From the NCBI GenBank assembly GCA_019748055.1, contig JAIEQC010000002.1, positions 59,752 to 123,751 on the forward strand: a DNA stretch of 64,000 bases. The letters run 5' to 3'. The DNA is from Caulobacteraceae bacterium. Lineage in GTDB: Bacteria; Pseudomonadota; Alphaproteobacteria; Caulobacterales; Caulobacteraceae. Within the stretch, counting starts at the first letter, position 1. The number at the start of each line of letters is the position of its first letter. A model generated the notes under the pieces. That model was given only the letters and a program-made list of their open reading frames with translations, did no database searches and was not told the origin of the DNA. Made by a program: the position numbers and the translations under genes. Of this stretch, positions 1-10,383 are shown one piece after another.

Positions 1-1268
1 TCTCGACCATGGGGTGGCCGGAGAAGACGTCGGATCTGGAGCGGTTCTATCCGACCAGCGACCTGGTCACGGCGGCGGACATCATCTTCTTCTGGGTCGC
101 CCGGATGATGATGATGGGCCTGCACTTCACCGGCGAGGCCCCCTTCAAGCGGGTGATCATCAACGGCCTGGTCCGCGACGAGAAGGGCCAGAAGATGTCG
201 AAGTCCAAGGGCAACGTCATCGACCCGCTGGAGATCGTGGACGAGGTCGGGGCCGACGCCCTGCGCTTCACCATGGCCATCCTGTCGGGCACGCGCGACA
301 TCAAGTTGTCGAAGCAGCGCATTGAAGGATATCGCAACTTCGGCACCAAGCTGTGGAACGCGGCGCGGTTCAGCCAGATGAACGACTGCGCCCGCGTGGC
401 CGGGTTCGACCCTGCGGGCGTGACGTCTACGCTCAACCTGTGGATCCGGGGCGAGCTGACCAAGGCAGAGCGCCAGGTGTCGGCGGCGCTGGAGGCCGGA
501 CGCTTCGACGAGGCGGCACAGGCGCTGTACCGCTTCGTCTGGAACGTGTTCTGCGACTGGTATCTGGAACTGGCCAAGCCGGTCTTCCAGGGTGCGGACG
601 AGACGGCCAAGGCCGAAACGCGGGCGATGACGGCCTGGACGTTGGACCAGACGATCAAGCTGCTGGCGCCCGTCATGCCGTTCATCACCGAGGAGCTGTG
701 GGCCGAGTTGGGCAAGGCAGGGGCGCCGCGCGACGAGGGCATGCTGCTGGGCGCGGCGTGGCCCGTCCTGCCCGACGCCTTCGTTGACGTGGACGCGGAA
801 GCGGAGATCGGCTGGCTGATCGAAGTCGTCGAGGCGATCCGGGCGCTGAAGGGCGAGATGGGCGTGGCGACGACGAAGCCGCCGCTGACTTTTATCGCGC
901 CGGATGCGACGACGTCCGCGCGGGTCGACCAACACCGCGACCTGCTGACCGGACTGGCGCGGGTGTCCGACGTGGCCGTGGCCGATCAGGCCCCGGCGGG
1001 CGCCGTGTCGTTCGTGGCGGGCGGCGGAGCGGCGGCGCTGACGCTGGCCGGCCTGGTCGACGTGGCGGCCGAGCGGGCGCGGTTGGACAAGGAGATCAAG
1101 GGCATCGAGGCCGACGTCGCGGTATTCTCGAAGAAGCTGGACAATCCCAACTTCGTCTCCCGCGCGGCGCCGGAGGTCGTGCAGGAGCAGCGCGACAAGC
1201 TGGCGGCGGCGCAGGCCGACCGCGCCCGCCTCGAAGCGGCGCGCGAACGGCTGGCCGCGCTGGGCTAG
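1..1268 (+). CDS. valS: Valine--tRNA ligase, C-terminal part (5' end outside window)
   Basis: Class I aminoacyl-tRNA synthetase that charges tRNA-Val. The reading frame is open from base 3, upstream of the first ATG at 9, so the N-terminal half lies outside the window. Seen here: the class I signature KMSKSKGN about 60 residues after the first visible ATG, the conserved stretch DEVGADALRFTMA after it, a helical anticodon-binding domain with WNVFCDWYLELAKP, and a C-terminal coiled coil rich in Glu, Arg and Ala (the ValRS tRNA-binding arm) ending in ERLAALG. The KMSKS followed by this arm separates ValRS from IleRS and LeuRS. It ends in a 4-base convergent overlap with a small ORF on the other strand. 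Only the truncation by the window edge is odd. Confidence 0.97.
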   Translation, partial: STMGWPEKTSDLERFYPTSDLVTAADIIFFWVARMMMMGLHFTGEAPFKRVIINGLVRDEKGQKMSKSKGNVIDPLEIVDEVGADALRFTMAILSGTRDIKLSKQRIEGYRNFGTKLWNAARFSQMNDCARVAGFDPAGVTSTLNLWIRGELTKAERQVSAALEAGRFDEAAQALYRFVWNVFCDWYLELAKPVFQGADETAKAETRAMTAWTLDQTIKLLAPVMPFITEELWAELGKAGAPRDEGMLLGAAWPVLPDAFVDVDAEAEIGWLIEVVEAIRALKGEMGVATTKPPLTFIAPDATTSARVDQHRDLLTGLARVSDVAVADQAPAGAVSFVAGGGAAALTLAGLVDVAAERARLDKEIKGIEADVAVFSKKLDNPNFVSRAAPEVVQEQRDKLAAAQADRARLEAARERLAALG

Positions 1269-1390
1269 GCCGCGGGTAGGGCGGTGACGGGCTCGGAACG
1301 AACGATCCCGCCGTCTCCGCCCGACCGCACCAGCGCAAGCGAGGCGGTCAGCAGGGTCAGCGAAACCAGGACGGCGATCAGACGGGACAT
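1265..1390 (-). CDS. Small exported or membrane peptide (41 aa), unrecognised
   Basis: A 41-codon ORF beginning MSRLIAVLVSLTLLTASLAL, which is an Arg followed by a hydrophobic stretch of about 17 residues (signal peptide or single membrane span). A short hydrophilic tail ending in ALPAA follows. A GGAG ribosome binding site lies 8 bases upstream of the ATG, which supports translation. The stop codon overlaps the end of valS by four bases in convergent orientation. No family is recognised. It fills most of the gap between valS and the AhpD-like gene. Its small size means it could be chance coding, but the combination of binding site, hydrophobic core and good fit into the gap favours a real gene. 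Confidence 0.45.
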   Translation of the reverse strand: MSRLIAVLVSLTLLTASLALVRSGGDGGIVRSEPVTALPAA

Positions 1391-1451
1391 GGGTCGGTCT
1401 CCGGACGGCGTCGGCCACGCGCCCCGGGAGGGGACGCGCGGCCGATCCGCG

Positions 1452-2012
1452 TCACGCGGCGCGCGCGGGGGTGAAGGCGTTGGCCTGAAACGCCGCGTCC
1501 ACCGGGGTGCCGGCGATGTGGTTGACGTAGTTGGAGATGGTCTTGAGCCCGACGCCCAGGACGACCTCCAGCACGTTGGCGCGGGTCCAGCCGGCGTCGA
1601 GGAAGCGGGTCACCTCGGCGTCAGAGACCCAGCCGCGCTCGCGCACCACGGCGACGGTGAAGGCGCGCAGAGCCTCCAGCCGGGCGTCGGCGATCGGGCC
1701 GCCGGCGCGGACCGCGGCGATGACGCTCTGGTCCAGGCCCTGGGCCTGGGTGACCGTCGTGTGGGCAGCGACGCAGTAATGGCAGCCGTTTTCGACCGAG
1801 GCCGAGATCAGCACGATCTCGCGCTCCAGATCGGTCAGGCCGGCCTTCTTCAGCGCGCCGGCGAGGCCGAGGTAGCCTTCGATGACGGCCGGGCTCTCGG
1901 CGAACTCGCCGACCAGATTGGGGATCAGGCCGAAAGCCTTCTTCGCGCCGTCCAGATAGGGCTTGCTGGCTTCCGGGGCGGTGTCGAGGGTGTGGATGGG
2001 GAACTGGCTCAT
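1452..2012 (-). CDS. Carboxymuconolactone decarboxylase / AhpD-like peroxidase-related protein
   Basis: A 186-residue member of the AhpD/carboxymuconolactone decarboxylase superfamily. The redox motif of alkylhydroperoxidase-type members is present as GCHYC at Cys77 and Cys80, with His84 four residues later (ENGCHYCVAAH), which suggests a thiol-based peroxidase or disulfide reductase role rather than a decarboxylase. The start MSQFPIH at 2012 is chosen because the in-frame extension upstream is basic, low-complexity sequence that crosses the promoter region. It is transcribed divergently from a LysR-type regulator with about 127 bases between them, the classic arrangement in which the regulator controls its neighbour. 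The physiological substrate cannot be told from the sequence. Confidence 0.85.
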   Translation of the reverse strand: MSQFPIHTLDTAPEASKPYLDGAKKAFGLIPNLVGEFAESPAVIEGYLGLAGALKKAGLTDLEREIVLISASVENGCHYCVAAHTTVTQAQGLDQSVIAAVRAGGPIADARLEALRAFTVAVVRERGWVSDAEVTRFLDAGWTRANVLEVVLGVGLKTISNYVNHIAGTPVDAAFQANAFTPARAA

Positions 2013-2112
2013 CGGGGCATCTCCGGGTTCAGGGCGGCGCGGGGTGCGTCGTCGAGGGAGAAGATGCGGGCGTGCGCTCCTCTTCAGAAGTTGGGGTTTG
2101 AGCCTTTGACTT

Positions 2113-2127
2113 ATGCCGATCACGCAT
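2113..2127. promoter_or_regulatory. Candidate LysR-type operator (ATGC-N7-GCAT)
   Basis: An interrupted dyad, ATGC-CGATCAC-GCAT, lies in the divergent intergenic region 12 bases before the LysR ATG. It contains the T-N11-A pattern (T2114, A2126) typical of LysR-family binding sites. It sits just downstream of TTGACT (about 2106-2111), so binding there would be expected to repress the regulator and affect the divergent AhpD-like gene. The assignment rests on pattern and position only. Confidence 0.4.
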
Positions 2128-2139
2128 GAATAAGGCCGC

Positions 2140-3026
2140 ATGGACCGGCTCGACGCCCTGAGACTGTTCGTGCGCACGGTGCAGACCGGCAGCTTCACTC
2201 GCGCCGGGGCCGAGGTCGGCGCGTCTCAGCCGCAGGCCAGCCGGGCGGTGGCGGCGTTGGAGGCGCGGCTGGGCGCGCGGCTGCTGCTGCGCAGCACGCG
2301 ACGGCTGTCCCCGACCGAGGCCGGCCAGCGCGTCTATGACCAGGCCCTGACCCTGCTGGCCGAGGAGGAGGCCCTGATCGCCGCCGCGGCCGGCGCGGAT
2401 CGGGAGCCTGCGGGGCGTCTGCGCGTCTCGGCCTCCGTCGTGTTCGGCGAGCGGGTGCTGGCCCCGCTGCTGGCCGACTTCCTGGAGCGATGGCCGCGGG
2501 TGCGGGTCGATCTGGCGGCCACGGACGCGCGAACGGACCTGGTGGCCGACGGGATCGATCTGGCGTTCCGGCTGGGCGCCCTGAGCGACAGCGCGCTGAC
2601 GGCCCGACGGCTGGGCGCCTATGGAAGGTGGCTGGTGGCGACCCCGGAAGCGGCGGCACGGGTCGAGCGGGAGGCGGACCTGCGCGGAGCCCTGGCGCGC
2701 GAGGGCATCGGCTTCACGGGGACCACGTCTGCCGCGCGCTGGCGACTGAGAAGGGGGGACGACGTGCTGGACGTGGAATTGGCCGGCCGGGCGTCGTCGT
2801 CGAACGGGGCCGTGGTGCACCGGCTGGCGCGGGAGGGCGCGGGCGTGGCCCTGCTGCCCAGCTTCGCCGTGCGGGCCTGCGTGGACGAGGGCCGGCTGGT
2901 GCGCGTCGCGCCAAAGTGGGCCGGAGAGTCGGTGGCGTTGCACGCGCTATGGACCGGGCGAGCCCTGCCGCTGCGCGCCCGGGCCTTCCTCGACCATGTC
3001 ACGCCGCGGTTGGGGCTGGACGCAGC

Positions 3027-3030
<4 letters not shown>
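2140..3030 (+). CDS. LysR-family transcriptional regulator
   Basis: A 296-residue LysR-type regulator of usual length. The N-terminal winged helix-turn-helix spans roughly residues 1-60 (MDRLDALRLFVRTVQTGSFT, then QPQASRAVAALEARLGARLL, then RSTRRLSPTEAG). A linker helix and a substrate-binding domain follow to the end. It is divergent from the AhpD-like gene, which is its most likely target, and a T-N11-A dyad lies just upstream of its own start. Its stop overlaps the tlyA start as ATGA, so tlyA may be co-transcribed by read-through. The N-terminal sequence resembles the many uncharacterised LysR proteins that control small oxidoreductases. The effector is unknown. Confidence 0.93.
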
Positions 3031-5269
<2,239 letters not shown>

Positions 5270-5274
5270 TCGCC

Positions 5275-5673
5275 ATGAAGACCGCCGCCTTCGCCGTTCT
5301 GTCCGCCGTGACCCTGTCGCTGGGCGCCTGCGCGCCGGGCGCGCAGAACCTGCCCGCCCCTGACTGGCTGAACGCCGACGCCCCCGTGCAGGAGGGCTGG
5401 ATCCGCGTCACGGGAGAGGAATTCCGCCTTTACCGCGACCAGAACGACCTGCGGCGTGGGCCGGCCGTGGCCTGCGTCAGCGGCGCCCTGCCGCAGAACG
5501 CCCAGCGCGCGGCGGGCGATCTGACCGGCGGCAAGGTGCGGGTGTTCGGCCGCACGACGGAATGGTCCGGGCGCGACGGCGCCCAGACGCTGAACTGGCA
5601 GGGATCGCGGATCAACAACGGCTGCGGCCGTGCCGTGGTCATACTGGCGGACCGGGTCGAGGTGATTCGGTGA
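5275..5673 (+). CDS. Small predicted lipoprotein, unrecognised
   Basis: A 132-residue protein with a lipoprotein signal: MKTAAFAVLSAVTLSLGAC, with lipobox LGAC and the lipidated Cys at position 19. The mature part contains two further cysteines (VACVSG and NNGCGRAV) that could form a disulfide in the periplasm. It ends in a beta-rich segment, AVVILADRVEVIR. It starts 5 bases after serS stops and 19 bases before surE, so it probably belongs to the serS-surE-pcm transcription unit. I do not recognise a family. Its position suggests a conserved envelope protein, but the function is unknown. Confidence 0.75.
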   Translation: MKTAAFAVLSAVTLSLGACAPGAQNLPAPDWLNADAPVQEGWIRVTGEEFRLYRDQNDLRRGPAVACVSGALPQNAQRAAGDLTGGKVRVFGRTTEWSGRDGAQTLNWQGSRINNGCGRAVVILADRVEVIR

Positions 5674-5692
5674 TCCTTCACGGCGGGCCTTC

Positions 5693-6481
5693 TTGCGCAT
5701 CCTTCTGACCAACGACGACGGCATCGACGCCGAGGGCCTGGCCTGCCTGGAGCGTATCGCGCGACGGTTCTCGGACGACGTCTGGACCGTCGCGCCCCTG
5801 GCCGAGCAGTCGGGCAAGGGGCGGGGCATCACCCTGACCGAGCCGCTGCGGGTACAGACCTTCGGCGAGCGGCGCTTCGCCGTCACGGGTACGCCGACGG
5901 ACTGCGTCGTCCTGGCCGTCAACGAGCTGATGGACGCGCCGCCGGACCTGGTGCTGTCGGGCGTGAATCGTGGGCACAACGTCGGGGAGGACTGCAGCTA
6001 TTCCGGCACGGTGGCCGGGGCGCTGCAGGGGATGGCGTTCGGCATCCGCTCCATCGCGCTGAGCCAGTCGCTGGAACGCTTCCACGACGAGGTGACGGCG
6101 CACTGGGAAACGGCGGAGGCGTTCGCGCCGGGGATCATATCGCGCCTGCTTGAGTCGAAATGGGCCTCCGGGGTGGTGATGAACCTGAACTTCCCGGCCC
6201 GGCCGCCTGAGGCCGTGACCGAGGTCGAGGTGACGGTGCAGGGCTTCCGCGAGGCCGGCGAGATGGCGGCGGTGAAGCGCACCGACCTGCGCGGGCGCGA
6301 CTATTGGTGGATGAGCTTCCGCGGCCGGAAGCAGGACCATGCCCCGGGCACCGACCTGCGCGCGATGGACGAGGGCCGGATCTCGGTCACGCCGCTGCAC
6401 ATCGACCTGACGCATCAGGCCATGGTTCACGACCTGAGGGGCGTGCTGGGCGGGGCGCCGCCGAAGCGGGTGGAGCCGTGA
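5693..6481 (+). CDS. surE: 5'/3'-nucleotidase SurE
   Basis: A 262-residue SurE survival protein, a metal-dependent nucleoside 5'/3'-monophosphate phosphatase. The N-terminal metal-binding signature LLTNDDGIDAEGL is present, as is the conserved SGVNRGHNVGEDCSYSGTV segment with the Asn that completes the active site. The start is TTG at 5693, which places the NDDG motif at the usual distance from the N-terminus; no better ATG is available. The stop overlaps the GTG start of pcm (GTGA). The neighbours pcm and an nlpD-like gene reproduce the surE-pcm-nlpD order known from gammaproteobacteria, where it precedes rpoS. No rpoS is present here. Confidence 0.95.
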   Translation: MRILLTNDDGIDAEGLACLERIARRFSDDVWTVAPLAEQSGKGRGITLTEPLRVQTFGERRFAVTGTPTDCVVLAVNELMDAPPDLVLSGVNRGHNVGEDCSYSGTVAGALQGMAFGIRSIALSQSLERFHDEVTAHWETAEAFAPGIISRLLESKWASGVVMNLNFPARPPEAVTEVEVTVQGFREAGEMAAVKRTDLRGRDYWWMSFRGRKQDHAPGTDLRAMDEGRISVTPLHIDLTHQAMVHDLRGVLGGAPPKRVEP

Positions 6482-7122
6482 ACCTGCGCGACGACCGGGC
6501 GGGGCGGCTGATCCTGCATCTGCGCCAGCAGGGGGTGACCGATCCGCGCGTGCTGGCGGCGATGGAGTCGATCGACCGGGCGGTGTTCGTGCATGAGCGG
6601 TTTCTGGACCAGGCGTGGGAGGATCAGGCCTTGCCGATCGACTGCGCCCAGACGATCAGCCAGCCCTACATCGTCGGCCTGATGACCCAGGCGCTGGAGG
6701 TGGGGCCGCGCCACCGCGTGCTGGAGATCGGCACCGGCAGCGGATACCAGTGCGCCGTGCTGAGCCGGCTGGCGCGCTACGTCTATTCGGTGGAGCGGTA
6801 TCGCAGTCTGCTGACCGAGGCCGAGGACCGGCTGAAGCTGCTGCAGATCGACAACGTCATCACCCGGCACGGCGACGGCGGCTTGGGCTGGCCGGAACAG
6901 GCGCCGTTCGACCGGATCATGGTCACGGCCGCCGCGCCGCACGAGCCGACTGAACTGCTCAAACAGCTGAAGCCGGGCGGAATCCTGGTGTGTCCGGTGG
7001 GGCGGACCTCGGTGCAGATGCTGAACCGCTACGTCGGCCAGCCGGACGGCAGCTTCAGCCGCGAGAGCCTGACGGAGGTGCGGTTCGTGCCGCTGGTCGA
7101 GGGCGCAGCCAAGGAGGCCTGA
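6478..7122 (+). CDS. pcm: Protein-L-isoaspartate O-methyltransferase
   Basis: A 214-residue PCMT that uses SAM to methylate isoaspartyl residues and start repair of damaged proteins. Key features are the substrate-side segment DQALPIDCAQTISQPYIVGL (the DxxxPIxxxQTISQP signature), SAM-binding motif I VLEIGTGSGYQCAVL, and the later KPGGILVCPVG strand. The start is GTG at 6478, overlapping the surE stop; it gives MNLRDDRAGRLIL, a normal PCMT N-terminus. Tight coupling to surE fits a shared stress-survival role. The next gene is the LytM lipoprotein, 112 bases further on. Confidence 0.95.
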   Translation: MNLRDDRAGRLILHLRQQGVTDPRVLAAMESIDRAVFVHERFLDQAWEDQALPIDCAQTISQPYIVGLMTQALEVGPRHRVLEIGTGSGYQCAVLSRLARYVYSVERYRSLLTEAEDRLKLLQIDNVITRHGDGGLGWPEQAPFDRIMVTAAAPHEPTELLKQLKPGGILVCPVGRTSVQMLNRYVGQPDGSFSRESLTEVRFVPLVEGAAKEA

Positions 7123-7234
7123 GCGCGGTGTCGTTCATCGGGGCGCCGCAAAATGGCGCCGATTGGCGGCTTGGCTGGCGCGGCCGTTCCGGGCATCAGG
7201 GAGGCGACCGGAACCGCTGGCCAAGGGGAGATCC

Positions 7235-8299
7235 ATGACCGCAGGACACGGGATGCGACGCGCCGTCACGCTGGGCGCGCTGGCGGTGCTGGCGCTGGGC
7301 GCCGCCGCCTGCTCGACCTATCCAACCGAGCCCCGATACTCGACGCGGCCCGTGCCGTTGGCCGTGCAGCCGGCGCAGACCGCCTACGTCGAACCGGCGC
7401 CCCAGCCACAGGCCTATGAGCCGCCGCCGAACGCCGTGGTCCCGCGAGAAGACATTCAGGGCGGCGGATTGGCGCCGGTCGGCGGCATGCCGACGAACCC
7501 GTACGATTCCCCGCCGGCTCAGCCGGAGCCGACCTACGACGATCCGCCGCCGCCGCCGGCCGAGCCGGTCTATTCGGCCCCTCCGCCGCCCGCGTCCGAG
7601 CCGCCGCCAGCGCCGGTCGCGGTAGAGGCGGGGGCCAGTTACGAGGTGCAGCCGGGCGACACGCTGTACGGCATCGGACGACGCTTCCAAGCGCCGATCC
7701 AGACGCTGGTCGATCTGAACGACCTGGGCCCGCGCGCGGCGATCCGGCCGGGCATGCGGCTGACTCTGCCGGACAGCGCGGTGGACCTCGGGCCGGAGGA
7801 GCGGGCCAGCGGCCCGTCGCCTCGCGGCGTTCGCGTCCCGCAGGGAAGCGCGCCTCCGCCCCCACCGCCGCCCTCCGGCAATGCAGCCACGCCTCGCGGA
7901 CCGGCGGGCGTTCCGGGCATCCTGAACTGGCCCGTCCGTGGTGAAATCCTGAGCCGGTTCGGAGCCACCGGGGTGAGTCAGAGGAACAGCGGCGTCGACA
8001 TCGCCACCGCCGAAGGGGCGGACGTCCGGGCCTCGGCCGCCGGCCGCGTGTACTACGTCGGCAATGTGGTGGCGGATCAGGGGCTGACGGTGCTGATCGT
8101 GCACCCCGACGGCTGGCGCACGGTCTATGCTCATCTGGGTTCGGAGCGCGTGGCCGAGGGTCAGGATGTGGCGGCCGGTGAGGTCATCGGCACGGCCGGC
8201 CGGACGCCGGGCAACGGACCAAGCATGCATTTCCAGGTCTGGCGCATGTTCGGCGATGAGCCGCGACCCGTGGACCCTCTGACCGTTCTGCCACGCTGA
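7235..8299 (+). CDS. NlpD/EnvC-like lipoprotein: LysM plus degenerate LytM (M23) domain
   Basis: A 354-residue envelope lipoprotein. The signal and lipobox end in AAAC with Cys26. A long Pro-rich linker (about residues 30-130, many PPP runs) follows, then LysM at about 134-180 (YEVQPGDTLYGIGRRF) and a second Pro-rich linker. The C-terminal M23/LytM domain starts near residue 235. The first zinc-ligand motif HxxxD reads N251-S-G-V-D255, and the HxH motif reads S330-M-H332, so two of the expected metal ligands are missing. In NlpD and EnvC this pattern means an inactive peptidase that activates cell-wall amidases during division. The start at 7235 has a GGGGAG site just upstream; an ATG 72 bases earlier lacks one. 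It follows surE-pcm exactly as nlpD does elsewhere. Confidence 0.87.
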   Translation: MTAGHGMRRAVTLGALAVLALGAAACSTYPTEPRYSTRPVPLAVQPAQTAYVEPAPQPQAYEPPPNAVVPREDIQGGGLAPVGGMPTNPYDSPPAQPEPTYDDPPPPPAEPVYSAPPPPASEPPPAPVAVEAGASYEVQPGDTLYGIGRRFQAPIQTLVDLNDLGPRAAIRPGMRLTLPDSAVDLGPEERASGPSPRGVRVPQGSAPPPPPPPSGNAATPRGPAGVPGILNWPVRGEILSRFGATGVSQRNSGVDIATAEGADVRASAAGRVYYVGNVVADQGLTVLIVHPDGWRTVYAHLGSERVAEGQDVAAGEVIGTAGRTPGNGPSMHFQVWRMFGDEPRPVDPLTVLPR

Positions 8300-8402
8300 C
8301 GGGGTAAGTCGTCGTCGTCCGTTGCATCCGGGGGCCGTGCGCCCTAGGTTCCGCGCCTCTTGAAATTCGCCGGGCCATCACGCCCGCACGCCTGGAGTGC
8401 GC

Positions 8403-8753
8403 ATGACCGACGCCGCCGCTTCCGACATGATCCTGATGGCCGCCGCCGCCGATCCCGGCATGGTTGGGCTGGCCATCCAGTTTCTGCCCTTCGTGGCGAT
8501 CTTCGTTCTGTTCTACTTCCTGCTGATCCGACCGCAGCAGAAGCGCCAGAAGGCGCACCAGGAAATGATCGGCGCCGTGAAGCGCGGCGACACGATCGTC
8601 ATGTCTTCCGGCATGGTCGGCAAGGTCACGCGCGTGGAGAACGACGAAGTCATGGTCGAGATCGCCCAGGGCGTGAACGTCCGCGTGGTCAAGTCGATGA
8701 TCGCCGACGTCCGCAACCGCACCGCCGTCGCCGCCAACGACGCCAAGGCCTGA
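8403..8753 (+). CDS. yajC: Preprotein translocase subunit YajC
   Basis: A 116-residue single-span membrane protein of the SecDF-YajC complex. After a short Ala/Asp-rich N-terminus it has one transmembrane helix (LAIQFLPFVAIFVLFYFLLI) followed at once by the family signature RPQQKRQKAHQEM. A cytoplasmic domain with GDTIVMSSGMVGKV follows, which is typical YajC. The ATG at 8403 has GGAG five bases upstream; the GTG two codons earlier is less likely. secD and secF follow in the same direction, so this is the usual yajC-secD-secF operon. Confidence 0.95.
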   Translation: MTDAAASDMILMAAAADPGMVGLAIQFLPFVAIFVLFYFLLIRPQQKRQKAHQEMIGAVKRGDTIVMSSGMVGKVTRVENDEVMVEIAQGVNVRVVKSMIADVRNRTAVAANDAKA

Positions 8754-8790
8754 TCGGCCGCCTGACCGACCGACGGGGTCCCGAGAAGCC

Positions 8791-10383
8791 ATGATCCATC
8801 TGTCCCGCTGGAAGGTGATCCTTCTGGCCCTGTCCACGGCGTTCGGCCTGCTGTTCGCCTTTCCGAACGTCCTGACGCCATCCCAGCGCGAGGCCCTGCC
8901 GGGCTTCGTGCCGTCCAGCGGGGTGAACCTGGGTCTCGACCTTCAGGGCGGCAGCTACTTGCTGCTCGAAGTCGATGTGTCGGAGATGCAGGCCGCACGT
9001 CTCGCCAATCTTGGCGAGGACGTGAATGCGACGCTGCGAGAGGCCGGCGTCACTCCGATGACGACCACGCCGGACGAAGCCGGCGTGACCGTGGCCATGG
9101 CGGATCGCGCCGGACAGGACGCCGCCTTCGCCGCCCTTCGTCCTCTGACGCAGGCGAACGGCCTCAACGCCGTGTCGGAACGCACGATCCAGCGTCTGTC
9201 CGGCAACCGCATTCGTGTGGCCTATACGGAGCAGGCCCTCCGGAGCATGGGCCCAGACGCCGTCACCCAGTCGATCGAGGTGGTTCGGCGTCGCGTCGAT
9301 GCGCTCGGCACGCGCGAACCGTCCATCACCCGCCAGGGTGCGAACAGAATCGTCGTCCAGGCCCCTGGCGAAAGCGACCCTGCCGCCCTTGAGCGGGTCA
9401 TCGGCCAAACGGCGCAGCTGACGTTCCAGATGGTGGACACCGAAAACAGCGTCGAGCAGGCGATGGCCGGCATCGTCCCGCCGGACTCCGAGCTGGTCTA
9501 CGACGACCAGCAGATCCCTTATCTGGTAAAACGGCGCGTGCTCGTCTCGGGTGAGAATCTCACGCGAGCAGGTGTGGGTGCTGACCAGAGCGGCCGCCCC
9601 GCCATCGACTTCCGCTTCGACAGCGTCGGCGGCCGCCGCTTCGGAGAGGCGACGAGCGCCAATGTGGGCAAGCCGTTCGCGATCATCCTGGACGGGCGGG
9701 TCATATCGGCGCCGACCATCGAAAGTGCGATCACCGGCGGCACGGGTCAGATCACGGGCAGTTTTTCCATCCAGTCGGCGGCCGAACTCGTGACGCTATT
9801 GAACGGCGGCGCCTTGCCTGCGCCGCTGGACGTGATCGAGCGTCGGACGGTGACCGCCGAACTGGGTGCGGACGCGGTCGAAGCCGGAATGATCTCCACG
9901 GCCGTGGGCTTCATGATCATCGTGCTGTTCATGTTCCTGGCCTACGGCTTCCTGTTCGGCGGCATCTCGGTGATCGGCCTTCTGCTGAACGGCCTGCTGA
10001 TCATTGCGGCCATGTCCATGACGGGCGCCGCGCTGACTCTTCCGGGCATCGCCGGTCTGATCCTGACGTTTGCGGTCGCCGTGGACGCCAACGTGCTCAT
10101 TTACGAGCGGATGCGCGATGAAGCACGCCAAGGCCGCAGCGTCATCGCCAGCATGGATGCGGGCTTCAATCGCGCCATGGGCACGATCATAGACGCCAAC
10201 CTGACGACTCTGGTCGCGGCGCTGATCATGTTCATCTTCGGAGCCGGCCCGGTGCGCGGCTTCGCCTGGACGCTGACGATCGGCGTCTTCACCTCCATGC
10301 TGTCGGCCGTCCTGGTCGCACAGGTGGGTCTGGCCTGGTGGCTGAAGGTCGCCAAGCCCAAGAAACTGCCGATCGCGGAGTGA
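8791..10383 (+). CDS. secD: Protein translocase subunit SecD
   Basis: A 530-residue SecD, the RND-like partner that uses the proton-motive force to complete Sec-dependent export. It has an N-terminal membrane span (VILLALSTAFGLLFAF), then the conserved LGLDLQGGSYLLLEVD, a large periplasmic P1 domain, and a C-terminal block of five membrane spans containing VAVDANVLIYERMRDE, the conserved cytoplasm-side motif. SecD and SecF are separate here, as in most proteobacteria. The stop overlaps the secF ATG by one base (TGATG), suggesting translational coupling. Confidence 0.97.
   Translation: MIHLSRWKVILLALSTAFGLLFAFPNVLTPSQREALPGFVPSSGVNLGLDLQGGSYLLLEVDVSEMQAARLANLGEDVNATLREAGVTPMTTTPDEAGVTVAMADRAGQDAAFAALRPLTQANGLNAVSERTIQRLSGNRIRVAYTEQALRSMGPDAVTQSIEVVRRRVDALGTREPSITRQGANRIVVQAPGESDPAALERVIGQTAQLTFQMVDTENSVEQAMAGIVPPDSELVYDDQQIPYLVKRRVLVSGENLTRAGVGADQSGRPAIDFRFDSVGGRRFGEATSANVGKPFAIILDGRVISAPTIESAITGGTGQITGSFSIQSAAELVTLLNGGALPAPLDVIERRTVTAELGADAVEAGMISTAVGFMIIVLFMFLAYGFLFGGISVIGLLLNGLLIIAAMSMTGAALTLPGIAGLILTFAVAVDANVLIYERMRDEARQGRSVIASMDAGFNRAMGTIIDANLTTLVAALIMFIFGAGPVRGFAWTLTIGVFTSMLSAVLVAQVGLAWWLKVAKPKKLPIAE

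Noticed and set aside
1284..2129. A 281-codon plus-strand ORF over the AhpD-like gene
   Set aside because: It is antisense to a gene with a clear CxxC family motif and has low-complexity Gly/Asp/Val composition.
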